Source: Paracoccaceae bacterium (lineage in GTDB: Bacteria > Pseudomonadota > Alphaproteobacteria > Rhodobacterales > Rhodobacteraceae). Taken from it: a DNA stretch of 7,707 nucleotides. The notes under the pieces were generated by a model, which had not been told where the DNA came from, searched no databases, and saw only the letters and a list, made by a program, of their open reading frames with translations. The translations under genes were made by a program, and so were the position numbers. Position 1 is the stretch's first letter, and each line of letters begins with the position of its first letter. Below, piece by piece: positions 1-6,745 of this stretch. The stretch is from positions 9,212 through 16,918 of the forward strand of contig NVXA01000008.1 in assembly GCA_002746395.1 (NCBI GenBank), read 5' to 3'.

Positions 1-528
1 TGGAAGCAGGACAAGGCCTTGATCGCAGCTATTGATGCGCTGCCGGAACATCTGGAAAGTGCGGTGACCCATGACTGGCCTGCCTTACGCCATGCCTTGA
101 AAGACCGCGATTCATTGTTCGTGTTGGGGCGTGGCCCGTCTTACGCCATGTCGAACGAGGCGGCGTTGAAGTTCAAGGAAACCTGTCAAATTCACGCGGA
201 ATCCTATTCCTCGGCCGAGGTGTTACACGGCCCCGTTTCTATCGTAGAACCCGGCTATCCTGTCTTGGCATTGGCGGCGCGCGATGCATCCGAAAGCTCA
301 ATTGTTTCTGTTGCCGATAAATTGGCACAACAAGCGGCGCTCACGTTTATAACGTCTGATCGTGCGCAACATGCCCAGCCGTTAGGCTTTGCCAGAACCG
401 CGCACCCGCTAACTGATCCGCTGACGCTTATTGTGTCATTCTATGCCTTCATTGAACAATTGGCGCGGGAGCGGGGCATAAATCCTGACCTGCCCAGAAA
501 CCTCAAGAAGGTAACCGAAACTGTATGA
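1..528 (+). CDS. SIS-domain glucosamine-6-phosphate deaminase/isomerase (NagB-II/AgaS-like), 5'-truncated
   Basis: The frame is open from base 1, so the gene begins upstream; 175 C-terminal codons are present, about half of the usual 335-350 residues of single-chain double-SIS sugar isomerases. The visible part is the second SIS domain. It shows GRGPSYAMSNEAALKFKE (visible residues 43-60), then an HAESYSSAEVLHGP stretch with the active-site-type histidine at 76, and the C-terminal NPDLPRNLKKVTET tail (161-174) in which K170 aligns with the Schiff-base lysine near the end of the GlmS isomerase domain. This family deaminates glucosamine-6-phosphate to fructose-6-phosphate plus ammonia, or acts on related amino-sugar phosphates, in the cytoplasm. 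The glutaminase domain of true GlmS, if any, would lie outside the window, but the 4-base ATGA overlap with nagA strongly favours a catabolic NagB-II role. The GTG/TTG codons near the left edge should not be taken as starts. Confidence 0.88.
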   Translation, partial: WKQDKALIAAIDALPEHLESAVTHDWPALRHALKDRDSLFVLGRGPSYAMSNEAALKFKETCQIHAESYSSAEVLHGPVSIVEPGYPVLALAARDASESSIVSVADKLAQQAALTFITSDRAQHAQPLGFARTAHPLTDPLTLIVSFYAFIEQLARERGINPDLPRNLKKVTETV

Positions 529-1688
529 GCAACGATTTGCACGCATATGTAGGCGCCGATATATTTGACGGTCACACCCGACACACGCAATCTGCGCTGT
601 TGATTGAAGGCGATCGTGTGATCGGCATCATGCCAGTTGCCGAGGTGCCGAACACATATAACACCACCAAACTTAACGGCGGTTTGCTAAGCGCAGGGTT
701 CGTTGATTTGCAAGTGAACGGTGGTGGTGGGGCGATGCTTAACAACGCCCCCACAGTCGATACAATCAGCACCATTTGCGACGCACATCTAAAGTTCGGA
801 ACCACATCGCTGTTGCCCACGTTGATTACGGATACCAAAGAACAAACCAACGCCGCCATTTCGGCGGTGAAAGACGTGCTTGCACAAGGCGTTGGCGGCG
901 TCATCGGTTTGCATCTTGAGGGGCCGCACTTATCAATTGCCCGCAAAGGCGCACATGATCCCGCATTGATCCGCGCGATGGAAGATGAGGATTGCCGTCA
1001 GTTATGTGCGCTCGCGGGGGAATTGCCCAGCTTGATGCTGACGGTTGCGCCGGAATCTGTGACGCCAGGCCAGATCACGGCGCTTGCCACTGCTGGCGCC
1101 ACTGTATCGCTTGGTCATACCGATGCCGATTATCAAACCGCACGCGCTGCAGCGGCGGCTGGCGCAAGTTGTGTAACACACCTGTTCAACGCCATGAGCC
1201 AGCTAGGCAATCGCGCCCCGGGGGTGGTTGGGGCAACACTTGATACCGGTACATTATTTGCAGGGCTGATCGCCGACGGCATTCATGTGGATCCAGCGGT
1301 TATTCGGATTGCCATGCGTGCCAAGCAAGGCGTTGGGCGCTTGTTTTTGGTCACCGATTCGATGGCCCCGCTTGGCACAGACATTAGCGAATTCACGCTG
1401 GATGGCCGCAAAATCCTGCGCCGTGACGGGCGTTTGACCCTGTCAAACGGCACGCTGGCGGGGGCTGACCTTGATATGATTTCGGCGGTGCGGTTTATGG
1501 TTAACGAAATCGGGCTGGAAGTGGAAGAAGCCTTGCGCATGGCATCCCTTTATCCAGCGCAATTGCTTAAACGAGACCACGAGATCGGCTGCCTGCTGCC
1601 AACCACGCGCGCAAATTTCTTGCACCTCGATGCGCATATGCAAATCGAAAACGTATGGCGCGACGGTGTTCGGTTGATCAATCCTTAG
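525..1688 (+). CDS. nagA: N-acetylglucosamine-6-phosphate deacetylase
   Basis: This 387-residue amidohydrolase removes the acetyl group from GlcNAc-6-phosphate to give GlcN-6-phosphate and acetate, supplying the deaminase encoded just upstream. The family's landmarks occur in order: GFVDLQVNGGGG (58-69), where Q63 replaces the HxH metal pair as in E. coli NagA; HLEGPHLS with metal ligand E132 (130-137); KGAHDP (141-146); SLGHTDADY with H198; THLFNAMSQ with H219 and N222; ADGIHVDP with H254; and LVTDSMAP with catalytic D278. The set E132/H198/H219 suggests a single-metal enzyme of the E. coli type. Length is normal (E. coli 382). The ATG overlaps the upstream stop as ATGA; a weak AGAAGG lies 13 bases before it, so translation is probably coupled. 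The C-terminal 'GxLxPGxxADL' segment seen in most family members reads GCLLPTTRANFL here, a mild deviation. Confidence 0.95.
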   Translation: MSNDLHAYVGADIFDGHTRHTQSALLIEGDRVIGIMPVAEVPNTYNTTKLNGGLLSAGFVDLQVNGGGGAMLNNAPTVDTISTICDAHLKFGTTSLLPTLITDTKEQTNAAISAVKDVLAQGVGGVIGLHLEGPHLSIARKGAHDPALIRAMEDEDCRQLCALAGELPSLMLTVAPESVTPGQITALATAGATVSLGHTDADYQTARAAAAAGASCVTHLFNAMSQLGNRAPGVVGATLDTGTLFAGLIADGIHVDPAVIRIAMRAKQGVGRLFLVTDSMAPLGTDISEFTLDGRKILRRDGRLTLSNGTLAGADLDMISAVRFMVNEIGLEVEEALRMASLYPAQLLKRDHEIGCLLPTTRANFLHLDAHMQIENVWRDGVRLINP

Positions 1689-1700
1689 GTGGGTTATTTC

Positions 1701-1722
1701 GCGAGGCAATGAAAGCCTTCGC
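1701..1722 (+). other. Weak hairpin after nagA
   Basis: GCGAGGC (1701-1707) can pair with GCCTTCGC (1715-1722) around a 7-base loop with one bulged T. It starts 13 bases after the nagA stop. There is no following T-run, so it is not a standard intrinsic terminator; it may protect the 3' end of the nag mRNA or have no role. Confidence 0.25.
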
Positions 1723-1750
1723 TTCAGCGGCTCTGCCTAAATACCGGATG

Positions 1751-1769
1751 ATCCAATGTTATATTGGAA
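1751..1769. promoter_or_regulatory. Predicted operator upstream of the XRE-cupin gene
   Basis: The sequence TCCAATgttatATTGGA (1752-1768) is an inverted repeat with perfect 6-base arms and a 5-base spacer. Its right arm overlaps the best -35 candidate of the regulator gene (TTGGAA, 1764-1769). A closely related palindrome sits at the same relative place in the kbl promoter (2392-2403), and both flank the regulator gene, which is the expected pattern for autoregulation. Binding by the XRE protein is an inference. Confidence 0.55.
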
Positions 1770-1792
1770 ACTGCCGCGCGCCCCTGTATGCT
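1764..1792 (+). promoter_or_regulatory. Candidate sigma-70-type promoter of the XRE-cupin gene
   Basis: TTGGAA (1764-1769) and TATGCT (1787-1792) are separated by 17 bases; each matches the consensus at 4 of 6 positions. Transcription would begin near 1799, giving a leader of about 23 bases that carries AGGAG at 1808-1812. The -10 lies in the loop of the GC-rich inverted repeat 1777-1800. The modest matches keep confidence low; the overlap with the predicted operator is the main support. Confidence 0.35.
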
Positions 1793-1800
1793 GGGGCGCG
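1777..1800. repeat. GC-rich perfect inverted repeat before the XRE-cupin gene
   Basis: CGCGCCCC (1777-1784) and GGGGCGCG (1793-1800) form a perfect 8-base stem with an 8-base loop. There is no T-tract after it. If the promoter proposed at 1764-1792 is right, most of this repeat lies upstream of the RNA start and would act as DNA rather than in the leader; for transcripts reading through from nagA it would fold as a strong RNA hairpin and could act as a terminator-like element or 3'-end stabiliser. Confidence 0.4.
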
Positions 1801-1821
1801 ATTAAGCAGGAGCATTGAAGA

Positions 1822-2388
1822 ATGATTGATAAAGCCGAGATCACCGCACGTCTGGCAAACCGTTTGAAAGAAGAACGCGCGGCGAAACGCCTAAGCCTTG
1901 ATGCGTTGGCGAAGTTATCCGGCATATCCCGCTCCATGTTGTCACAGATCGAGCGCGGTGAATCCAGCCCCACCGTGGCCAGCCTATGGAACCTGACACG
2001 GGCGCTGAATGTGGATTTCTCAACTTTGTTGGACCAAGAAGCCGAACCGGAACACCCGATCAAAGAAATCGTTCTGGGTGACCAAACCCCTGAAATTCGC
2101 AACCGCGCGGCAGGTTGCGTTGTTCGCATTCTAAGTGCGCCTGATGATGTTGGTGGGACCGAGGTGTACGATATTACGTTTCAGGCTGGCGCAAATCTGG
2201 AAAGCGCCCCTCATGAAAAGGGCTGCGTTGAGCATCTAACGGTTCTGGAAGGGCAAGTCGAAATCGTATCGGACGGGGAAAAAGCCAAAGTTTCGGCTGG
2301 TGATACCATTCGATACGCGGCTGATGTTGAACATGCAATACGGGCTAACAAGGCTGCAAGGGTGCTTCTTATCGTGAAGAACGCCTAA
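1822..2388 (+). CDS. XRE-family transcriptional regulator with C-terminal cupin domain, probable kbl-tdh regulator
   Basis: The 188-residue protein has the two-domain layout of the common XRE-cupin (PuuR/SutR-like) regulators. An N-terminal helix-turn-helix spans about residues 11-66, with recognition-helix region SRSMLSQIERGESSP (36-50). A small double-stranded beta-helix (cupin_2) domain spans about 115-187, including H131, E137 and H171 at positions where cupins often hold a metal or ligand, and the turn motif VSAGDTIRY (157-165). AGGAG at 1808-1812, 9 bases before the ATG, supports this start. The gene lies directly upstream of kbl-tdh in the same direction, and similar palindromes precede it and kbl. 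From this I infer that it senses a threonine/glycine pathway metabolite and represses or modulates both units; the ligand cannot be read from the sequence. The family assignment is secure, the regulon less so. Confidence 0.88.
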   Translation: MIDKAEITARLANRLKEERAAKRLSLDALAKLSGISRSMLSQIERGESSPTVASLWNLTRALNVDFSTLLDQEAEPEHPIKEIVLGDQTPEIRNRAAGCVVRILSAPDDVGGTEVYDITFQAGANLESAPHEKGCVEHLTVLEGQVEIVSDGEKAKVSAGDTIRYAADVEHAIRANKAARVLLIVKNA

Positions 2389-2389
2389 C

Positions 2390-2453
2390 ATCCAATATAT
2401 TGGCGAGAATCCAGTATATTGACACAATCCTTGTTGGCGGATAATAATCCAAT
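2390..2453. promoter_or_regulatory. Phased operator-like repeat array in the kbl promoter
   Basis: Immediately after the regulator stop lies the perfect palindrome CCAATATATTGG (2392-2403), followed by the degenerate copy CCAGTATATTGA (2411-2422; 10 of 12 positions identical). The word ATCC opens four units at 2390, 2409, 2427 and 2447, spaced 19, 18 and 20 bases, and a further TCCAAT half-site occupies 2448-2453. The second copy overlaps the predicted -35 hexamer and the last half-site sits at the -10/start region. This is the arrangement of a cooperative repressor array; the XRE-cupin protein encoded next door is the obvious candidate binder. Confidence 0.6.
2419..2448 (+). promoter_or_regulatory. 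Predicted sigma-70-type promoter of kbl-tdh
   Basis: A perfect TTGACA -35 (2419-2424) is followed after 18 bases by AATAAT (2443-2448), a 5-of-6 match to the -10 consensus. The alternative GATAAT (2440-2445) also matches 5 of 6 but with only a 15-base spacer. Transcription would start near 2455, leaving a very short leader that contains the AGGAGGG ribosome site at 2458-2464. The -35 is partly covered by the second operator-like copy, which suggests repression by occlusion of RNA polymerase. Confidence 0.6.
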
Positions 2454-2468
2454 AAACAGGAGGGCGTC

Positions 2469-3671
2469 ATGTCTAAGCGATTCTTGAATCATATTTCCAA
2501 CACACTGCACGATATTGAATCTGACGGGCTGTTAAAGCGCGAACGGACAATCGTTTCACCGCAAGCAGGCCGGATTACGGTTGAGCTACCGGATCGCAGC
2601 GAAAAGCAGGTGATTAACCTTTGCGCCAACAACTACCTTGGGTTGGCCAATCATCCCAAGCTGATCGAAGCCGCCAAAGGCGCGATGGACGATCATGGTT
2701 TCGGCATGGCCAGCGTTCGCTTCATCTGTGGCACGCAAGATCTTCACCGCGAGCTGGAACAGAAGCTGGCAAAGTTCCTTGGTAAAGACGATTCAATCCT
2801 GTTTGCCGCCTGTTTTGATGCGAACGGCGGGCTGTTTGAGCCGCTATTGGGGCCTGATGATGCGATCATTTCCGACAGCCTGAACCACGCCTCCATTATT
2901 GACGGCATCCGGTTGTGTAAGGCAAAGCGGTATCGCTACGCGAATTCCGATATGGACGATCTGGAAGAGAAACTGAAAGAAGCGCGCGCGGCGGGTGCTC
3001 GGTTCATCATGGTCGCGACTGACGGTGTATTTTCGATGGATGGCTACCTTGCCAACCTGCCCGAAGTCACACGTTTAGCTAAGGAATACGACGCGATGGT
3101 CATGGTGGATGATTGCCACGCAACGGGTTTCATGGGGCCAAAGGGCGAAGGCACTCCGGCACATCACGGCGTTGATGTGGACATTCTTACAGGCACGCTT
3201 GGCAAGGCGCTTGGGGGTGCAATTGGTGGATATATTGCAGGCCCGCAGCCAGTGATCGACCTGCTTAGACAACGCGCACGGCCATATCTGTTTTCCAACT
3301 CCCTGCCACCTTCGATTGTTGCCGCCGGTATAGAGGCTATAAAACTGGTTGAGGCGGGCGACGACCTACGCGCAAAACTGTTCGAGAACGCGGCCTATTG
3401 GCGCGCCGGATTGACCGACCATGGGTTCGAGTTGCTGGAAGGCGAACACCCGATCATCCCCGTAATGCTGGGTGATGCGCGCCTTAGTCAGGACATGGCG
3501 GCCAAACTATATGAACTGGGTGTCTATGTCGCCGGATTCTTCTTTCCAGTGGTTCCAAACGGGCAGGCCCGCATCCGCACGCAGATGAATGCGGCACTGA
3601 CAAAAGAAGACCTCGATTTCGCACTTGAGGCCTTCGCGAAAGCTGGCCGAGAAACAGGAGTGTTGTCATGA
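2469..3671 (+). CDS. kbl: Glycine C-acetyltransferase (2-amino-3-ketobutyrate CoA ligase)
   Basis: This 400-residue PLP enzyme of the alpha-oxoamine synthase family cleaves 2-amino-3-ketobutyrate with CoA into glycine and acetyl-CoA, the second step of threonine catabolism after Tdh. Length matches E. coli Kbl (398). Visible landmarks are [12 protein letters not shown] (52-63), [21 protein letters not shown] (residues 77-97, summarised: the substrate/cofactor entry loop), [11 protein letters not shown] with PLP-stacking H140, [10 protein letters not shown] (183-192), VDDCHATG with PLP-binding D214 and H217, and [10 protein letters not shown] with the Schiff-base lysine K246. The C-terminal [17 protein letters not shown] (359-375) carries the carboxylate-binding arginine region. 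AGGAGGG lies 4 bases before the ATG. The stop overlaps the tdh start by 4 bases, so the two enzymes are co-transcribed and probably coupled in translation, which suits an unstable intermediate that must be handed on quickly. Confidence 0.96.
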   Translation: MSKRFLNHISNTLHDIESDGLLKRERTIVSPQAGRITVELPDRSEKQVINLCANNYLGLANHPKLIEAAKGAMDDHGFGMASVRFICGTQDLHRELEQKLAKFLGKDDSILFAACFDANGGLFEPLLGPDDAIISDSLNHASIIDGIRLCKAKRYRYANSDMDDLEEKLKEARAAGARFIMVATDGVFSMDGYLANLPEVTRLAKEYDAMVMVDDCHATGFMGPKGEGTPAHHGVDVDILTGTLGKALGGAIGGYIAGPQPVIDLLRQRARPYLFSNSLPPSIVAAGIEAIKLVEAGDDLRAKLFENAAYWRAGLTDHGFELLEGEHPIIPVMLGDARLSQDMAAKLYELGVYVAGFFFPVVPNGQARIRTQMNAALTKEDLDFALEAFAKAGRETGVLS

Positions 3672-4702
3672 ACACAATGAAAGCCTTGGTGAAATCCAAA
3701 GCCGAAGAAGGCTTATGGATGGAGAACCGCCCGATCCCCGAAATCGGCCCAAATGACGTGCTGATCAAGATCAAAAAAACCGGAATTTGTGGCACTGACA
3801 TTCACATCTGGAATTGGGACGCTTGGTCCAGCAAGACCGTTCCGGTTGGGTTGATCACTGGCCACGAATTCGCTGGCGAGATTGTTGAAGTTGGGCGCAA
3901 TGTTGATGATCTTTCCATCGGTCAACGCTGCACGGGCGAGGGACATCTGATTGGCAACCATTCCCGTCAAAGCCGTTCGGGCAAGTTCCACCTCGATCCG
4001 GAAACAAAAGGCATTGGCGTGAACGTCGATGGTGCTTTTGCTGAATACCTGAGCCTGCCAGCCTTCAACGTGGTTCTGCTGCCCGATGCGATCCCTGACG
4101 AAATCGGCGCAATCCTCGACCCACTTGGCAACGCGGTGCATACGGCTTTGTCGTTCGATTTGGTTGGCGAGGATGTGCTGATCACGGGTGCTGGCCCAAT
4201 CGGCATTATGGCCGCCGCTGTGGCCCAACATGTTGGCGCGCGGCACGTGGTTATCACTGACGTTAATCAAGCACGGTTGGATTTGGCGGCGCAGGTGACA
4301 GATGTGGTTGCGGTAAATGTTGCCACAACCGATTTGAACGATATCACCGATAAACTCGGCATGAAGCAGGGGTTCGATGTGGGTATGGAGATGTCCGGGA
4401 ATGCCGCCGCTTTCGATCAGATGGTCGGGGCGATGGTGATGGGCGGACGCATTGCCATGCTCGGGATTCCGCCGGGTAAAACACAGGTGGACTGGTCACG
4501 CATTGTGTTCAAGGCGCTGACCATCAAAGGCGTTTATGGCCGCGAGATTTTCGAGACATGGTACAAAATGATTGCCATGCTTGAAGACGGATTAGACATC
4601 AGCCGTATCATCACACACCGCATGCCTGTGGCCGATTTCGAGGAAGGGTTCGCCACCATGAAAACCGGCAAATCCGGCAAAATCGTTCTGGATTGGACCT
4701 GA
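3668..4702 (+). CDS. tdh: L-threonine 3-dehydrogenase, lacking the structural-zinc cysteines
   Basis: This 344-residue zinc-dependent medium-chain dehydrogenase oxidises L-threonine with NAD+ to 2-amino-3-ketobutyrate, the substrate of Kbl. The catalytic half is canonical: [14 protein letters not shown] with zinc ligand C41 (38-51), TGHEFAGEI with H66 and E67, and [12 protein letters not shown] (150-161). The Rossmann part has [11 protein letters not shown] (174-184) and the NAD-ribose acidic residue D198 in [14 protein letters not shown] and [12 protein letters not shown] are further family signatures. By memory-based alignment to E. coli Tdh (offset +3), the four structural-zinc cysteines (93, 96, 99, 107) are G96, S99, S102 and D110 here, so the second zinc site is absent. 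The only cysteines are C41 and C88. AGGAG at 3656-3660 is 7 bases before the ATG at 3668, which overlaps the kbl stop; the ATG at 3677 would give exactly the E. coli start but is 16 bases from that site, so 3668 is preferred. Confidence 0.95.
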   Translation: MNTMKALVKSKAEEGLWMENRPIPEIGPNDVLIKIKKTGICGTDIHIWNWDAWSSKTVPVGLITGHEFAGEIVEVGRNVDDLSIGQRCTGEGHLIGNHSRQSRSGKFHLDPETKGIGVNVDGAFAEYLSLPAFNVVLLPDAIPDEIGAILDPLGNAVHTALSFDLVGEDVLITGAGPIGIMAAAVAQHVGARHVVITDVNQARLDLAAQVTDVVAVNVATTDLNDITDKLGMKQGFDVGMEMSGNAAAFDQMVGAMVMGGRIAMLGIPPGKTQVDWSRIVFKALTIKGVYGREIFETWYKMIAMLEDGLDISRIITHRMPVADFEEGFATMKTGKSGKIVLDWT

Positions 4703-4780
4703 TAGGAACCGCGTCAATAAAGCACATCTCAATCTGAGCAGGGCCTTGGAAAATTCTTGCAATGAGTACAAAAATGCTGA

Positions 4781-4798
4781 TCCTCTACTTAAAGAGGA
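4781..4798 (+). promoter_or_regulatory. Hairpin masking the ribosome binding site of the permease gene
   Basis: TCCTCT (4781-4786) is perfectly complementary to AGAGGA (4793-4798), with the 6-base loop ACTTAA. The right arm is the Shine-Dalgarno sequence of the permease (AGAGGAG, 4793-4799; ATG at 4805). A folded leader would therefore hide the ribosome site. The stem is short, so it could open readily with temperature or ribosome loading; a regulatory function is inference. The rest of the 102-base gap after tdh shows no clear terminator and no convincing promoter. Confidence 0.4.
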
Positions 4799-4804
4799 GA
4801 ATAC

Positions 4805-6745
4805 ATGAAAAAGCGTAGGGGTTTAATTGTCGGCGGCGCAGCTATAGGCTTTCTAATAATAGGGTATATGCTTACCAATATTGCACCGAATATTGAAATT
4901 GCATGGGTTTTATCCCTTTTATTACTGACGGTGTTTTTGTTTTCGTTTGAAATCATTCCGATAGATATAGCTGCCTTGACCATTTTGGTTATGCTTGGGC
5001 TTTCATCAATATTGGCGCCGGTTATGGGGCTGGACGAAGGACTGGTTGATATAAACGAGTTGTTTGACGGGTTCTCCTCCAACGCTGTAATTTCGATTAT
5101 CGCCGTGATGATTTTGGGAGCGGGGCTGGATAAAACCGGCATCATGAACTCGGTCGCGCGCTATCTGGTAAAGGTTGGCGGCACCACTGAAAAACGGATT
5201 ATTCCGCTGATTTCCGGTACCGTCGGCGGAATTTCCGGCTTTATGCAGAATGTTGGCGCGGCGGCGCTGTTCTTGCCCGTGGTCAAGCGTATCTCCACTC
5301 GGTCAAAAATCTCGATGTCGCGATTGCTGATGCCAATGGGGTTTTGCGCCATTTTGGGTGGCACCTTGACGATGGTGGGATCAAGCCCGCTGATTTTGCT
5401 GAACGATCTGATCATCAATGCCAATGCCAGCCTGCCACCCGACCAACAAGTTGAAACTTTTGGCCTGTTTGCAGTTACGCCTATAGGCCTCGCACTGATT
5501 ACGTCGGGCATTTTGTATTTTGTTGTTTTTGGGCGGTTTGTGTTGCCAAAAGGCAAGGAAGTGCCGGATCAACAGCAGGGCTTGGAGGCCTACCTGTCTG
5601 ACAATTACGGCATCGATTACATTATTGCTGAGGTCTATATTCCATCAACCAGCAAGATCATCGGCGCTGCCCTTGATAGTTACGAGACCTTGTTTCATGT
5701 GCGTACGGTGGGGGTGACCTCGGGCGAAAAAGTGCGGATGACGACACGCGGTGTGCCGGCCAGTTTGATAATAGCCAAGGGCGACCATCTGGCGGTTATC
5801 GGGGAACGCGAATGTATCGAGGTCTTTTGCAAGGCGTATGGGTTGGATCTTAAACCGGACCTCGATCTGTTTTCCGAGGTGATGTCATCTACCTCTGCGG
5901 GATTGGCGGAAGTGGTGATCGCACCATCTTCGTTGCTGATCGGAGAATCTGCACGCACCAAAAAGCTGCGCGAAGTTCACGGCGTATCGACATTATCAAT
6001 CATCCGTAGTGGCAAAACCAAGCGCGAGGGCGAAGACGTCCGGAATGAAAAGTTCGAGGCCGGCGATACGGTGATTGTGTTCGCCGACTGGCAAAGCCTA
6101 CAACAGTTTCGTACGACGATGAATATCGTGGTCACCAGCGATTTTCCGCATGAAGAAGTGCGCACCAACAAAGTTATGCACGCGTTGGTATTTTTCGGGA
6201 TTGCGATGGGATTGGTCTTGCTAACCGATTTACGGCTGTCCGTTGCGCTGATGGTGGGCGCGTTGGGGATTATCATAAGCGGGGTCCTTGACCCCGATGA
6301 AGCCTATGCATCGGTCAGTTGGAAAACTGTTTTTCTGTTGGCCAGCCTTATTCCACTGGGAAAGGCCGTTGATGCCAGCGGTACTGCTGCCTGGATCGCG
6401 CACATGGTGCTTACTTCGCTCGGGGACGTTGATCTATGGGTGCTGCAACTTGTTGTCGCAGTCCTGGCCACGTTGTTTACGCTTGTCATGTCCAATGTTG
6501 GTGCCACGGTTCTTCTGGTGCCTCTGGCAATCAGCATCGCTCTTCAGGCCGGGGCTAATCCGGCGGTGTTTGCCTTGACCGTGGCAATTGCTACGTCAAA
6601 TTCCTTCCTGTTGCCTACGCATCAGGTGAACGCATTGATCATGGGGCCGGGTCGTTACACAGTACCTGACTACTTGCGCGCAGGTGGCGTTATGACTGTG
6701 ATTTTCTTGGTGGTGCTGATGGTAATGTTGCAACTGTTTTACTAG
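4805..6745 (+). CDS. SLC13/DASS-family permease with two internal RCK_C (TrkA_C) domains
   Basis: This 646-residue inner-membrane protein belongs to the ion-transporter superfamily that includes Na+/dicarboxylate, Na+/sulfate and CitT-like carriers. Hydrophobic segments lie at about 6-24, 29-47, 50-72, 91-112, 134-160, 173-200 and 218-246, then a soluble insert, then about 456-474, 478-495, 506-522, 545-582, 585-612 and 627-645. The two helical-hairpin/substrate-site repeats are recognisable: MQNVGAAALFLPV (147-159) with GSSPLILLND (192-201), and MSNVGATVLLVPL (562-574) with TSNSFLLPTHQVNALIMGPG (597-616). The insert holds two RCK_C/TrkA_C-like domains, about 268-345 and 365-440, each ending in a GD-hydrophobic strand (KGDHLAVIG, AGDTVIVFA). 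Such domains usually bind a regulatory ligand. The start is supported by AGAGGAG 5 bases from the ATG. The substrate (sulfate, a dicarboxylate or other anion) cannot be decided from sequence; proximity to tdh does not prove amino-acid transport. The first 85 codons are unusually rich in ATA. Confidence 0.88.
   Translation: MKKRRGLIVGGAAIGFLIIGYMLTNIAPNIEIAWVLSLLLLTVFLFSFEIIPIDIAALTILVMLGLSSILAPVMGLDEGLVDINELFDGFSSNAVISIIAVMILGAGLDKTGIMNSVARYLVKVGGTTEKRIIPLISGTVGGISGFMQNVGAAALFLPVVKRISTRSKISMSRLLMPMGFCAILGGTLTMVGSSPLILLNDLIINANASLPPDQQVETFGLFAVTPIGLALITSGILYFVVFGRFVLPKGKEVPDQQQGLEAYLSDNYGIDYIIAEVYIPSTSKIIGAALDSYETLFHVRTVGVTSGEKVRMTTRGVPASLIIAKGDHLAVIGERECIEVFCKAYGLDLKPDLDLFSEVMSSTSAGLAEVVIAPSSLLIGESARTKKLREVHGVSTLSIIRSGKTKREGEDVRNEKFEAGDTVIVFADWQSLQQFRTTMNIVVTSDFPHEEVRTNKVMHALVFFGIAMGLVLLTDLRLSVALMVGALGIIISGVLDPDEAYASVSWKTVFLLASLIPLGKAVDASGTAAWIAHMVLTSLGDVDLWVLQLVVAVLATLFTLVMSNVGATVLLVPLAISIALQAGANPAVFALTVAIATSNSFLLPTHQVNALIMGPGRYTVPDYLRAGGVMTVIFLVVLMVMLQLFY

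Noticed and set aside
572..946. Minus-strand open frame of 124 codons inside nagA
   Set aside because: Complete overlap with the motif-bearing part of nagA and low-complexity composition typical of a shadow frame.
3713..4270. Minus-strand open frame of 185 codons opposite tdh
   Set aside because: It is the longest antisense frame but covers the conserved catalytic core of tdh; it has no recognisable domain and no visible ribosome site to prefer it.
3677..4702. Alternative tdh start at the second ATG
   Set aside because: It would match the E. coli N-terminus, but it is 16 bases from the AGGAG and loses the ATGA coupling with kbl, so 3668 is preferred; the choice is not certain.
4728..4738. 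CTCA-atc-TGAG after tdh as a terminator
   Set aside because: A 4-base stem with a 3-base loop and no following T-tract is too weak to support.
4746..4774. Promoter for the permease using TTGGAA or TTGCAA as -35
   Set aside because: No acceptable -10 hexamer occurs 15-19 bases downstream of either; the gene may be read from kbl-tdh or from a promoter of another class.
4789..5145. Minus-strand open frame of 118 codons opposite the permease start
   Set aside because: It lies wholly antisense to a well-supported membrane protein, is serine/isoleucine/proline-rich as expected from the complement of hydrophobic codons, and matches no family I recognise.
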